A stretch of 64,000 nt of DNA from Lewinellaceae bacterium. Its GTDB lineage: Bacteria > Bacteroidota > Bacteroidia > Chitinophagales > Saprospiraceae. Shown here one piece after another: positions 53,519 to 62,140 of this stretch; the stretch's first letter is position 1, and each line of letters starts with the position of its first letter. The stretch covers positions 1 to 64,000 of the forward strand of contig JACJYC010000009.1 in the NCBI GenBank assembly GCA_020636325.1, written 5' to 3'. The notes under the pieces are model-generated. The model did no database searches, was not told the origin of the DNA, and saw only the letters and a program-made list of their open reading frames with translations. The position numbers and the translations under genes were made by a program.

Positions 53519-55225
53519 TTATTCGATTAATTTCTTCTCGTTGATCTTTCGATCCAGCAGCCTGGTATGCCGTCCGTTGGTGCGGGCTTTTTGCCAGAAT
53601 TCGATGGCGCGGTCCTGTTCGCCGGCCTGGAAGAGAAGGTCGCCGTAATGCTCCAGGATGCGCGGATCGCGTTCCTGGCTCAGGCTGAGCGCCTTCTCCA
53701 GCTGCTGGCGCGCCTCGGGCCATTTTTTGCTGTGGTAAAGCGACCAGCCCATCGCGTCGAGGCAAAGCGCCGACTGCGGCGCTATTTTGAGGGCCTTTTC
53801 GGCGGCTTCCCGGGCCTGCTGGTTTTGCCCGTCCTGTCCGTTCAGTGCGAGGCTTTGCCGGGCCAGCGTTTCCGGATTATTGGGGTTAAGGCTGAGCGAT
53901 TCGCCGAAGGATCTGGCCGCATCTTCATACCGGCCGAGTTCGCTCTGGGCCTGCCCCATAGCCGCCAGTATGCCCTGGCGCAGGAGCGGATCGGCCGAGG
54001 ACATGAGCAGGGCCTGATCCAGGAGCGAGATCGCGTCTTCCGGGTCGCCCAGTTCCAGTTGGGCCAGTCCGTACAGATAATACAGCGATCCCCTGTTGGG
54101 GAAGATATCGATGGCCGATTCGGCTGCCTTGGCCAGTTCCTGGTAACGGAAAGCCCGTGCGTAGATGAACAGGGTCTGTTCCCAGATGGCAAAAACGCTG
54201 TCGTCGAGGTCCAGCGCTTTCCGGTATTTTTCCAGCGCGAGTTCATAACGGCCGCTGTGGTACAGCAGGTCGCCGGAAGCGGCGAAAGCCTTGGCCTCAC
54301 CCGGGTGGACGGTTTCCAGGATGGCGGTCAGTTCGAGTACGGCGTCCGCCAGTGCAGGGTCGCCTTTTTCAGCCACTTTGTTGATGAACGGCAGGATTTT
54401 GGCGATCTTCAGGTCGATGGACACGTCCCTTTCGCCGAAGGCCGGTTTGAGCGAGTTGAGGTAGCGGGCTTCATCGGAGTTGCCGGATTGCTGACCGGCC
54501 AGCGCCATCATGGCCCTTGGGTTGGAGGGGTCGATCTCCAGGATTTGCCGGTAAACCTTTTCGGCGGCCTCATCGTTGCCGGTCTGCAGGTAGAAGCCGG
54601 CCAGCAAATGGCGGTATTCCATGTTTTTGGGGAAGGCCAGAACCAGTTTTTCCAACTCTTTACCCGCTTTTTTGGTGTCGCCGGTACCCATGTACAGCGC
54701 CTGCTTCCTGCGGGCCAGTTCTTCGGATACGCCGGTTTTTTTCTCCAGGTCGTCGTATACTTTCAGGGCTTTTGGAATGTCGTTTGACTTCACCCATTGG
54801 TAGGCCAGTTTGAAATAAAGGGATTCGTCGAAGGGCTGGTTTTTGATCATGCCCTCATAGACCTGAGCCGCCTCCTCGTACCGTCCGTTGGCATGGTAAA
54901 TATCTGCCAGGAGTTCGTCGTAGAAGACATTGGCCGGATCCAGGTCGGCGGCGATTTTAGCCCACCGGATCGCCTCATCGGCCTCCGATTTGGCAAAATA
55001 GATCCTGGCCAGCTCGTAGGCGGGTACGGGGCTCCGTTCGTCTATCTTGAAGACTTCCTTGTAAATGTTGATCGCTTCGTCGATTTTGCCTTCGATCTTT
55101 CGCTGGTAAGCATCCAGAAACAAACGCTCGGTCTCGGCCTGGTTTTCCGAATACTGCACCTGGGCTCCGGCCTGGCCGGCGGCCGCCGCGAAAAGCACAG
55201 TCAGGCAGATAGCATATATTTTCAT
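53519..55225 (-). CDS. TPR-repeat secreted protein
   Basis: 568 residues from the ATG at 55225 with a signal peptide (MKIYAICLTVLFAAAAGQAGA). At least ten tetratricopeptide repeats are visible, for example EAINIYKEVFKIDERSPVPAYELARIYF and EEAAQVYEGMIKNQPFDESLYFKLAYQWVK, extending to AIEFWQKARTNG. Probably a periplasmic scaffold in the envelope operon with DUF4292 and EnvC. First gene of the operon; the divergent S9 peptidase gene starts 187 bases away. Confidence 0.88.
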   Translation of the reverse strand: MKIYAICLTVLFAAAAGQAGAQVQYSENQAETERLFLDAYQRKIEGKIDEAINIYKEVFKIDERSPVPAYELARIYFAKSEADEAIRWAKIAADLDPANVFYDELLADIYHANGRYEEAAQVYEGMIKNQPFDESLYFKLAYQWVKSNDIPKALKVYDDLEKKTGVSEELARRKQALYMGTGDTKKAGKELEKLVLAFPKNMEYRHLLAGFYLQTGNDEAAEKVYRQILEIDPSNPRAMMALAGQQSGNSDEARYLNSLKPAFGERDVSIDLKIAKILPFINKVAEKGDPALADAVLELTAILETVHPGEAKAFAASGDLLYHSGRYELALEKYRKALDLDDSVFAIWEQTLFIYARAFRYQELAKAAESAIDIFPNRGSLYYLYGLAQLELGDPEDAISLLDQALLMSSADPLLRQGILAAMGQAQSELGRYEDAARSFGESLSLNPNNPETLARQSLALNGQDGQNQQAREAAEKALKIAPQSALCLDAMGWSLYHSKKWPEARQQLEKALSLSQERDPRILEHYGDLLFQAGEQDRAIEFWQKARTNGRHTRLLDRKINEKKLIE

Positions 55226-55411
55226 TCCAATCAATTGATATAAATGGTCAAGGTTTTGCAACGCCGTTCTGCGAAAGCTCTCGGCGATCGCTTTCCGGAC
55301 AGGCCCTGATTCCACAACAAAATTAGCAACCTTTCTTAAACAAACTTTTTGAAACTTTGAAAGTTTAGGAAACCTGCATAATTTGAAGCCGCAAAATAAA
55401 CGATATCAAGC

Positions 55412-58222
55412 ATGAACCCAATTACCCGCACCTCCTTACTGGTCGCCGGCCTGGTTTCGGTCCTTTGTTCGGGCCTGTCCGGCCAGTCCTCCAATAAAAA
55501 ACGCCTGGAAATCGAAGATCTTGTGCAATGGCGCAGGATTCAGTCGCCTGAGTTGTCAAATGACGGCCAGTGGGCGGCCTATACGCTCGATGCGGAAGTG
55601 GGCGACCCGGAAGCGGTCCTGTATGACGGCGCGACGGGGAGGTCGTACCGTTTCGAACGCGGAGACCGGCCCAGGATCAGCGCCGACGGCCGGTTCGCGG
55701 TCTTTATGATCCATCCGCCTTTGGATACCCTCAAGGATATGCGGCGGCGCAAGGTGGAAAAAAGCAAACTGCCCAAAGATACGCTGGCCATTTACGACCT
55801 TCAGCAGCGCAAACTGGAAAAAGTGGCCGAGGTCCGGCGGTTTGTCCTGCCTGAAAAATGGCCGGGTTGGCTGGCCTATATTGCCGAGCCCGAACCCGAT
55901 ACGACAGCCTCCAGGAAAAAACAAAAGGAAGCGCCCGGCAGGCTGGTCATCCGGAACCTGTCGAAGGGCGGAGAAACGACCGTCAGCCGGGTGAACGGCG
56001 TTACGGCAGCTGAGGAAGGGGCGGCCCTGGCCTTTGTCAAGGAAGAAGGCGACCCTAAAGAAGCCCCCGGCGTGTACATCTTCGACGGCGCTTCCGGGCA
56101 CTACCGGCCGGTTTTCAGGGCGAAGGGCAGCTACAAACAGCTGGAATGGGATAAACCCGGCAAGCAACTGGCTTTCATCGGCGATATCGATACGACGAAA
56201 GTGAAAACCCGGCCGTTCGGGCTCTATTACTGGCGCAGCGGCCCCGATACGGCGCGCTGCGTACTCAAACCGGCTGCAACCTTCCTGCCCGAACACTGGC
56301 TGGTCAGCGAAAATGCCGACCTGCAGTTTTCGAAAGACGGCCAGAAACTCTACTTCGGCATAGCGCCCCCGCCCGTCCTGCAGGATACCATGCTGCTGCC
56401 GGAAGAGATCGTACAGGTCGAGGTCTGGACCTACAACGATTCCAGGCTGTATACCCAGCAGGAATCCCAGCTGGAACGGGATAAGAAAAAATCGTACGAT
56501 GCCGTCTTTCATACCGGATCCGGCAAACTGGTGCAACTGGCGACCGAACAATTGCCGGATGTGAACACGGGCGACGAAGGAAATGCGCCATTTGCGCTGG
56601 GGTACAACCAGGAGCCTTATCTGAAGGAAACTTCGTGGGAAGGCGGCCCCACCAGGAAAGATGTCTACCTCCTGGATGTGCAGACCGGAAAAGCAAGAGA
56701 AATCGGCAAGGCCGTTGCCGGGCAACCGGCGTTTTCCCCCGGCGGAAAGGTCGTCATCTGGTACAGCGCGCCCGATTCGGCCTGGATGGCCTACCCCGTA
56801 GCGGAAGGGAAACAACGGAGGCTGACGGACAACAAAAAAGTAGCTTTTTACGAGGAAGATAACGACGTGCCCGCCTTGCCGGGACCGTACGGCATTGCCG
56901 GCTTCCTGCCGCAGGATCAGGCCGTTGTGATCTACGACCGGTACGACCTCTGGCAAATGGATCCGGCCGGCAAGGCGGCTCCGCGCCGGATCACGCAAGG
57001 CCGCGAAAACAAACGCCGGCTGCGGTATATCGACCTTGATCCGGAGGTGCGGTTTATCGATCCCGCCAAACCGCTTCTGCTGCATTTCTTTGAGGAGGAT
57101 TCCAAGAAGGAAGGCTACCTCTGGCTCGACTGGAATACCGGAAAAACTGCGGAGGCTGCCGCCGGCGACTATACCTATTCCATGCGCCCGGTCAAGGCGC
57201 GCAATGCCGACCGCTACCTGTATACCCGTGAGAATTTCCAGACCTTTCCGGACCTGCGCTACGGCGCCACCCTCGAATCGGCGGTCCGGATCAGCGAGGC
57301 CAACCCCCAGCAGAAGGACTACAACTGGGGCACCATCGAACTGATAAAATGGACCTCTCTCGACGGAAAGCAACTGGAGGGCATGCTGGTAAAACCCGAG
57401 GGATTCGACCCCAAAAAGAAGTACCCGATGATCGTCAATTTCTACGAAAAATCATCGGACGGGTTGTATTCCCATCGCGCGCCGTTTGCCCACCGTTCCA
57501 CCATCAATTATACGTATTACGCCAGCCGCGGATACCTGATCTTCAACCCGGATATCCCTTACAAGGAAGGCTACCCGGGTGAAAGCGCCTTCAATTCGGT
57601 CATCTCGGGGATCACCTCGCTGGTCAACCAGGGTTTTGTGGATGAGAAACGAATTGCGGGGCAGGGCCACTCCTGGGGCGGATACCAGATCGCATACCTC
57701 GTCACCAAGACCGATATTTTCAGGTGTGTAGAGGCGGGTGCGCCTGTTGTCAACATGATCTCGGCTTACGGCGGCATCCGGTGGGAGAGCGGCATGAGCC
57801 GCATGTTCCAATACGAGAAGACCCAAAGCCGGATCGGCGGCACCCTCTGGGAATACCCCCTGCGGTTTATCAGCAATTCGCCCATTTTTGAAATTGACAA
57901 GATCAACACGCCGGTCCTGATCCTGCACAACGATGAAGACGGCGCTGTGCCCTGGTACCAGGGTATCGAATTCTTCACGGCTATGCGGCGCCTCAATAAA
58001 CCGGCGTGGATGCTGGTCTACAACGGCGAACCGCACTGGCCCGTTAAGTTGCAGAACCGGATCGATTTCAACCGGCGCATGTCGCAGTATTTCGACTATT
58101 TCCTCCAGGATGCGCCCATGCCCGCCTGGATGGCCAACGGCGTCTCGCCTATTGAAAAAGGCATCCATCAGGGGTATGAACCTGCCGGGCAACCGGCCTC
58201 TGCGCCGGACCGGAGGAATTGA
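55412..58222 (+). CDS. S9 family serine peptidase (prolyl oligopeptidase/DPP-like)
   Basis: 936 residues, signal peptide ending near GLSGQ. A large N-terminal beta-propeller (WRRIQSPELSNDGQWAAYTLDAEVGD..., repeated ISADGR and FSPGGKV turns) precedes an alpha/beta hydrolase domain with nucleophile serine 754 in GHSWGG, an aspartate in HNDEDGAVPW (841 or 843) and catalytic histidine 875 in GEPHWP. Likely periplasmic or surface oligopeptidase with specificity unknown. Followed by repeats rather than a gene in the same operon. Confidence 0.93.
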   Translation: MNPITRTSLLVAGLVSVLCSGLSGQSSNKKRLEIEDLVQWRRIQSPELSNDGQWAAYTLDAEVGDPEAVLYDGATGRSYRFERGDRPRISADGRFAVFMIHPPLDTLKDMRRRKVEKSKLPKDTLAIYDLQQRKLEKVAEVRRFVLPEKWPGWLAYIAEPEPDTTASRKKQKEAPGRLVIRNLSKGGETTVSRVNGVTAAEEGAALAFVKEEGDPKEAPGVYIFDGASGHYRPVFRAKGSYKQLEWDKPGKQLAFIGDIDTTKVKTRPFGLYYWRSGPDTARCVLKPAATFLPEHWLVSENADLQFSKDGQKLYFGIAPPPVLQDTMLLPEEIVQVEVWTYNDSRLYTQQESQLERDKKKSYDAVFHTGSGKLVQLATEQLPDVNTGDEGNAPFALGYNQEPYLKETSWEGGPTRKDVYLLDVQTGKAREIGKAVAGQPAFSPGGKVVIWYSAPDSAWMAYPVAEGKQRRLTDNKKVAFYEEDNDVPALPGPYGIAGFLPQDQAVVIYDRYDLWQMDPAGKAAPRRITQGRENKRRLRYIDLDPEVRFIDPAKPLLLHFFEEDSKKEGYLWLDWNTGKTAEAAAGDYTYSMRPVKARNADRYLYTRENFQTFPDLRYGATLESAVRISEANPQQKDYNWGTIELIKWTSLDGKQLEGMLVKPEGFDPKKKYPMIVNFYEKSSDGLYSHRAPFAHRSTINYTYYASRGYLIFNPDIPYKEGYPGESAFNSVISGITSLVNQGFVDEKRIAGQGHSWGGYQIAYLVTKTDIFRCVEAGAPVVNMISAYGGIRWESGMSRMFQYEKTQSRIGGTLWEYPLRFISNSPIFEIDKINTPVLILHNDEDGAVPWYQGIEFFTAMRRLNKPAWMLVYNGEPHWPVKLQNRIDFNRRMSQYFDYFLQDAPMPAWMANGVSPIEKGIHQGYEPAGQPASAPDRRN

Positions 58223-58230
58223 ACCGGTTT

Positions 58231-58362
58231 CTGGATGCTTGTCTCTTGATACTGGATGCTGCCCTCCGCCGCTCTTGAGGAGCTATGGCGGACGGGGGAT
58301 GCTTGATACTTGATGCTAGATGCTTGATGCTAGATACTTGATGCTAGATACTTGATGCTGGG
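58231..58362 (+). repeat. Heptamer arrays flanking a GC-rich hairpin
   Basis: Units such as TGATACT, GGATGCT, AGATGCT and TGATGCT, with a GCCCTCCGCCGC...ATGGCGGACGG element at about 58260-58297. Same family as 29941 and 61926. Confidence 0.8.
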
Positions 58363-58369
58363 TACGGCC

Positions 58370-58450
58370 AACTTACAACTTACGACTTACGACTTACAAC
58401 TTACAACTTACGACTTACGACTTACGACTGACAACTTACGACTGACAACT
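58370..58450 (+). repeat. Decamer tandem array
   Basis: About eight units CTTACAACTT/CTTACGACTT, ending directly before the -7 element of the RDD gene. Confidence 0.85.
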
Positions 58451-58456
58451 TTTATC

Positions 58457-58464
58457 TATATTTG
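58457..58464 (+). promoter_or_regulatory. Candidate -7 element (TATATTTG) of the RDD gene
   Basis: Exact TAnnTTTG ending 26 bases before the ATG at 58491, so the leader would be about 20 bases. The -33 position falls inside the decamer array and lacks TTG. Confidence 0.45.
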
Positions 58465-58490
58465 ACCATTCAAAACCTAAAACGACTGCC

Positions 58491-59069
58491 ATGTCAGATC
58501 ATAACATTCTGGATGACGATTTGCTAACCGAAAACACGCCCCCTGAGATTTTGCCGCCGCTTGCCGGTTTCTGGACAAGGGTAGGGGCCTCCCTGGTCGA
58601 TTTTCTGGTCATGCTGCCCATTACAGGTCTTGGCGTTTACAACCTGCTGTCGATCAAATCGCTGCCGTTGGCGGTGATCTGCATGTTCGTTCAACCGGTT
58701 TATAAAATATTCATGGAAGGGCAATACGGCGCTACGCTGGGAAAAATGGCCACCCATATCAAGGTGCTGGGTACGGATTACGCACCGATTGACATGAACC
58801 AGGCGGTCAAGCGTTATTCCATCTACGGCATCAATTTCCTGCTCAGCGCCGTGACTACGATCCTGCTGTTCTCCAGTTACGGATTCGAGGAAGTTACCAA
58901 CTTTTTGACGCTCGGCCCGCAACAGGCGCAAGCCGCCGGCACCATGCTGAACCTGTTGAGCCAGTTGAGCGGACTGTTGGTATTGGTCTCCGTCATTTTT
59001 GTGGCCTTTGACATCAGAAAGCAGGCCCTTCACGATAAAATTGCGGGAACCTTGGTGGTGACCAAGTGA
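58491..59069 (+). CDS. RDD family membrane protein
   Basis: 192 residues. Motif ASLVDFLVMLPITGLG matches the family opening (R..D at the start of a helix), with QYGATLGKMATHIKVLGTD in the loop and YGINFLLSAV in a later helix; four membrane segments. The N-terminal arginine usually written RDD is AFGFWTRVGASLVDF. Function in this family is uncertain; some act in Na+/H+ transport. The next gene's ORF start overlaps by a few bases but its ATG at 59105 leaves 35 bases. Confidence 0.85.
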   Translation: MSDHNILDDDLLTENTPPEILPPLAGFWTRVGASLVDFLVMLPITGLGVYNLLSIKSLPLAVICMFVQPVYKIFMEGQYGATLGKMATHIKVLGTDYAPIDMNQAVKRYSIYGINFLLSAVTTILLFSSYGFEEVTNFLTLGPQQAQAAGTMLNLLSQLSGLLVLVSVIFVAFDIRKQALHDKIAGTLVVTK

Positions 59070-59104
59070 TTCTTTACTTTTATCCCGCATTCAAAACCCT
59101 ACGC

Positions 59105-59623
59105 ATGAAGAAATATTTCATTTATCAGGACAATCAACAAGTAGGCCCGCTGACCTTTGAAGAACTGCAGGCACGCAATGTCGGACGGGAAACCATGGTA
59201 TGGTTCGACGGGCTGGCCGAATGGAAAAAAGCGGGCGATCTCCTTGAACTCAACGACCTGTTCCAGTCGGGGCCGCCTCCGGTTCCGGCGGGTACTTACG
59301 GCGCTCAGGGCAGCGGCGCGCAAACCAATCCGGGCGAGCGGCCGGCCTATGTGCCCGGCAATTACGGCGCCGGCAAGCCAAAGAACTGGCTGGTCGAATC
59401 TATTCTCGTAACCCTGTTTTGCTGTCTGCCTTTCGGCATCGTCGCCATTGTGAACGCCGCCAAGGTAGACTCGCGATTCGCTACCGGCGATATGGACGGC
59501 GCCGTTCAGGCTTCTGCGGAAGCCAAAAAGTGGACCTCCATTTCCTTTTTTGTCGGCATCGGGGTCTCGGTTCTTTACCTGATTTATATGGGCGTTATGA
59601 TCGGATCAATGGGCGGATTTTGA
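59105..59623 (+). CDS. GYF_2 (DUF4339) and CD225/dispanin domain protein
   Basis: 172 residues from the ATG at 59105. GYF_2 part: MKKYFIYQDNQQVGPLTFEELQARNVGRETMVWFDGLAEWKKAGDLLELN. After a proline/glycine-rich linker comes a two-helix CD225-like domain (NWLVESILVTLFCCLPFGIVAIVNAAKVDSRFATGDMDGAVQASAEAKKW). This combination is common in Bacteroidota but its role is unknown. It is followed by the DUF2752 gene whose TTG start overlaps the TGA stop. Confidence 0.9.
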   Translation: MKKYFIYQDNQQVGPLTFEELQARNVGRETMVWFDGLAEWKKAGDLLELNDLFQSGPPPVPAGTYGAQGSGAQTNPGERPAYVPGNYGAGKPKNWLVESILVTLFCCLPFGIVAIVNAAKVDSRFATGDMDGAVQASAEAKKWTSISFFVGIGVSVLYLIYMGVMIGSMGGF

Positions 59624-59991
59624 GGATTGTCTGGATCATCCTCGGGATATTCCTGCTGAGCGGCCTGGTTTGGGTGTACAGCTCATTCAACCCGTCGGCA
59701 TCAGGTTTATTCCCTAAATGTCCCTTTCGATCACTGACCGGATGGCAATGCCCGGGGTGCGGCAGCCAGCGGGCTGTCCATTATTTGCTGAACGGGAGGA
59801 TCGGGCCCGCTTTCCGGGCCAACCCGCTGATGGTGCTTTCCATCCCTTACCTGGCCTTGGGCTTTTCGATCAGGTTGCCCGGCATCCCCGAAAACCTTCG
59901 CCGCAGGGCGGAACCCTTGTACGAAGGCAAGGCGGTCTGGATTGCGGGCGCGGTATTGCTGATTTACTGGATCGGCCGCAATATTATCTAG
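59620..59991 (+). CDS. DUF2752 membrane protein
   Basis: 123 residues reading from TTG at 59620 (TTGA overlaps the upstream stop), the only plausible start because the upstream frame is not protein-like. Features: N-terminal helix (IVWIILGIFLLSGLVWVY), a CPFRSLTGWQCPGCGSQRAVHYLL motif with paired cysteines typical of DUF2752, then two further helices. Function unknown; commonly found beside RDD/GYF/CD225 genes, as here. Confidence 0.75.
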   Translation: MRIVWIILGIFLLSGLVWVYSSFNPSASGLFPKCPFRSLTGWQCPGCGSQRAVHYLLNGRIGPAFRANPLMVLSIPYLALGFSIRLPGIPENLRRRAEPLYEGKAVWIAGAVLLIYWIGRNII

Positions 59992-60076
59992 GGCCCCGGG
60001 GTTTATTGTTGGTGATCCTTGTTTTGGTAGTTCTGCCCGCTGCGCAGTGCGGTAGGGTTTATCGCGAATAGTCTCC

Positions 60077-61828
60077 ATGAAAATTCAATTTCTAGCCGCT
60101 ATTGTTGTCTTGTTGCCGTTGTTGCTGGATGGACAAGGAAGCCCGCTTCAGCTCGACAACGACGCGTACCATATTATGGACCGGCTGCAGATCCAGACGG
60201 GCAGAAGGGCGCCGTTCCACTCAGCTGTCAAACCCTTTACGCGCGGCGCTGTGACGGCGTACGCCTTGTCCATTGACACGGCCAGGGTCCCGATCTCCTC
60301 CATGGACAGGAAGGACCTGTATTACATTTTCCGGGATAACAACGAATGGCTGGCCGGCCGGCCGGATATGCTGACCCTCGGCGAACGGCGAATGCAAAGC
60401 CTCACCCAGATCCAGGCCAGCATGGAGAACGCCCGCTACACCGAAAGCAAAAAGCCGTTCCTGAAGTATTTTTATCCGACGCCTGCAAATTTCATCGAGG
60501 TCAACCAACCGCAATTCTACCTCAGGGCCAACCCGGTAGTGCGGTTCCAACTGGCAGGCGCCAAGGATGATGATCAGCCCATTTTCGAGAACCTGCGCGG
60601 GGTTTCGGTCCGCGGCGGGGTCGACGACCGGGTGTATTTCACCTTCACGATCCACGAAACCCAGGCCCGTTTTCCGGGATACGTGGAGGAACGGATCGCC
60701 CGAGACGGCGTCATTCCGGGAGCCGGGTTCAAGAAGATCTACCGGAGCAACCTGTTCAATATCGAGAACGGATTCGATTACCTCAACGGCGACGGCAGCA
60801 TAGGTTTCAATTTTACCCGCCACATCGGCCTGCAGTTCGGGTACGGCCGGCAGTTCCTCGGCGACGGATACCGGTCATTGCTCCTTTCCGATTTTGCCAA
60901 CAACTACCTGTACCTGCGGCTCAACTGGGATCTGGGCAGGTTTCATTACCAGAACCTGTATGCGGAACTCGCCCGCGACCCGCGACCGGCGGTTTCCGGC
61001 GAACCCATTGTCAAGAAATACATGGCAGCTCACCACCTGAGCATCGACCTGACCGATAACCTCAATTTCGGCATTTTTGAAACGGTGGTCTTCAGCCGGA
61101 ACAACCAGTTCGAATTCCATTACCTGCTGCCCATTATCCTGTACCGGACGGTGGAACAGTCGCTGGGCAGCCCGGACAATGTCATGATCGGCTTTGACGG
61201 CCACTGGAATTTCCTGAGGCGGTTCCAGCTTTACGGCCAGCTGCTCTTTGATGAATTCAAATTCAATGAGCTGTTCATAGAAAAGCGCGGCTGGTGGGCC
61301 AACAAGGTGGGCGGCCAGGCGGGCCTGAAATACATCGATGCCTTCGGATTGGATCACCTCGATCTCCAGGCGGAAGTGAATATCGTCAGGCCCTATACCT
61401 ATTCCCACGACGACAAATCGGCCAGTTACGTTCATTATAACCAGCCGCTGGCCCATCCGCTGGGCGCCAATTTCAAGGAAAGCGTATTGATCGCCCGCTA
61501 CAAACCCGTCAAACGGGTGCAGCTTCAAGCCAGGTTGATCATGGCCTCATTCGGCGAAGATGCCGATACCACCAATTACGGAAGCAATCCCATTTTGCCG
61601 AACAAGCTCCGCGAATCGGATTACGGAAACGAGATCGGCCAGGGCATTCACGCCAATACAGTGCTGTTCGGCTTTGACGCCGCCTATCAGGTCGCCCACA
61701 ATTTGTTCTTCGACCTTGAATTCTTTACCCGCAAAAAAGACAGTGAAGAAGACATCCGGGATACCCTCGACCGCTACTTCGGAGCAGGCATCCGCCTGAA
61801 TATCGGCAGGCGGCGTATGGACTTTTGA
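60077..61828 (+). CDS. Wzi-like capsule assembly outer-membrane beta-barrel protein
   Basis: 583 residues, signal peptide ending near LLDGQ. Many alternating amphipathic strands end with a terminal strand in IGRRRMDF. Similarity to the capsule assembly Wzi family is suggested by ENGFDYLNGDGSIGFNFTRHIGLQFGYGRQFLGDGYRSLLLSDFANNYLYLRLNWD. It would sit in the outer membrane and bind surface polysaccharide. Capsule genes are not seen in the window. Confidence 0.72.
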   Translation: MKIQFLAAIVVLLPLLLDGQGSPLQLDNDAYHIMDRLQIQTGRRAPFHSAVKPFTRGAVTAYALSIDTARVPISSMDRKDLYYIFRDNNEWLAGRPDMLTLGERRMQSLTQIQASMENARYTESKKPFLKYFYPTPANFIEVNQPQFYLRANPVVRFQLAGAKDDDQPIFENLRGVSVRGGVDDRVYFTFTIHETQARFPGYVEERIARDGVIPGAGFKKIYRSNLFNIENGFDYLNGDGSIGFNFTRHIGLQFGYGRQFLGDGYRSLLLSDFANNYLYLRLNWDLGRFHYQNLYAELARDPRPAVSGEPIVKKYMAAHHLSIDLTDNLNFGIFETVVFSRNNQFEFHYLLPIILYRTVEQSLGSPDNVMIGFDGHWNFLRRFQLYGQLLFDEFKFNELFIEKRGWWANKVGGQAGLKYIDAFGLDHLDLQAEVNIVRPYTYSHDDKSASYVHYNQPLAHPLGANFKESVLIARYKPVKRVQLQARLIMASFGEDADTTNYGSNPILPNKLRESDYGNEIGQGIHANTVLFGFDAAYQVAHNLFFDLEFFTRKKDSEEDIRDTLDRYFGAGIRLNIGRRRMDF

Positions 61829-62140
61829 TTAGTCGTAAGTAGTGACGCATCATCATGCGCCTCTAAAACCGCCGATGATTTAACACCCTATAAATTAAAG
61901 CTTCGGGCGCCGTTACTCGCAGCAACCCCCGTCCGCCATAGCCCTAAGGCGACGGCGGGCAGTATCCAGTATCCAGCATCAAGTATCAAGCATCCCCCGT
62001 CCGCCATAGCTCCTCAAGAGCGACGGCGGGCAGCAACCAGTATCCAGTATCAAGCAACCAGCAACCCCGGTCCGCCATAGCTCCTCAAGAGCGACGGCGG
62101 GCAGCATCCAGTATCTAGCATCCAGCATCCAGCATCCGCA
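61829..62140. other. Intergenic region made of repeats
   Basis: No gene in 312 bases; contains an isolated decamer unit near 61829 and the reversed heptamer/hairpin blocks from 61926 on. It separates convergent genes. Confidence 0.7.
61926..62138 (-). repeat. Three heptamer blocks with GC-rich hairpins, reverse orientation
   Basis: Hairpins of the form CCGTCCGCCATAG...GCGACGGCGGGC occur at about 61928, 61994 and 62068, alternating with AGTATCC/AGCATCA heptamers. Confidence 0.8.

Noticed and set aside
55556..57373. 605-codon minus-strand open frame opposite the S9 peptidase gene
   Set aside because: It is the shadow of the GC-rich S9 gene, which has clear domains and catalytic triad on the plus strand.
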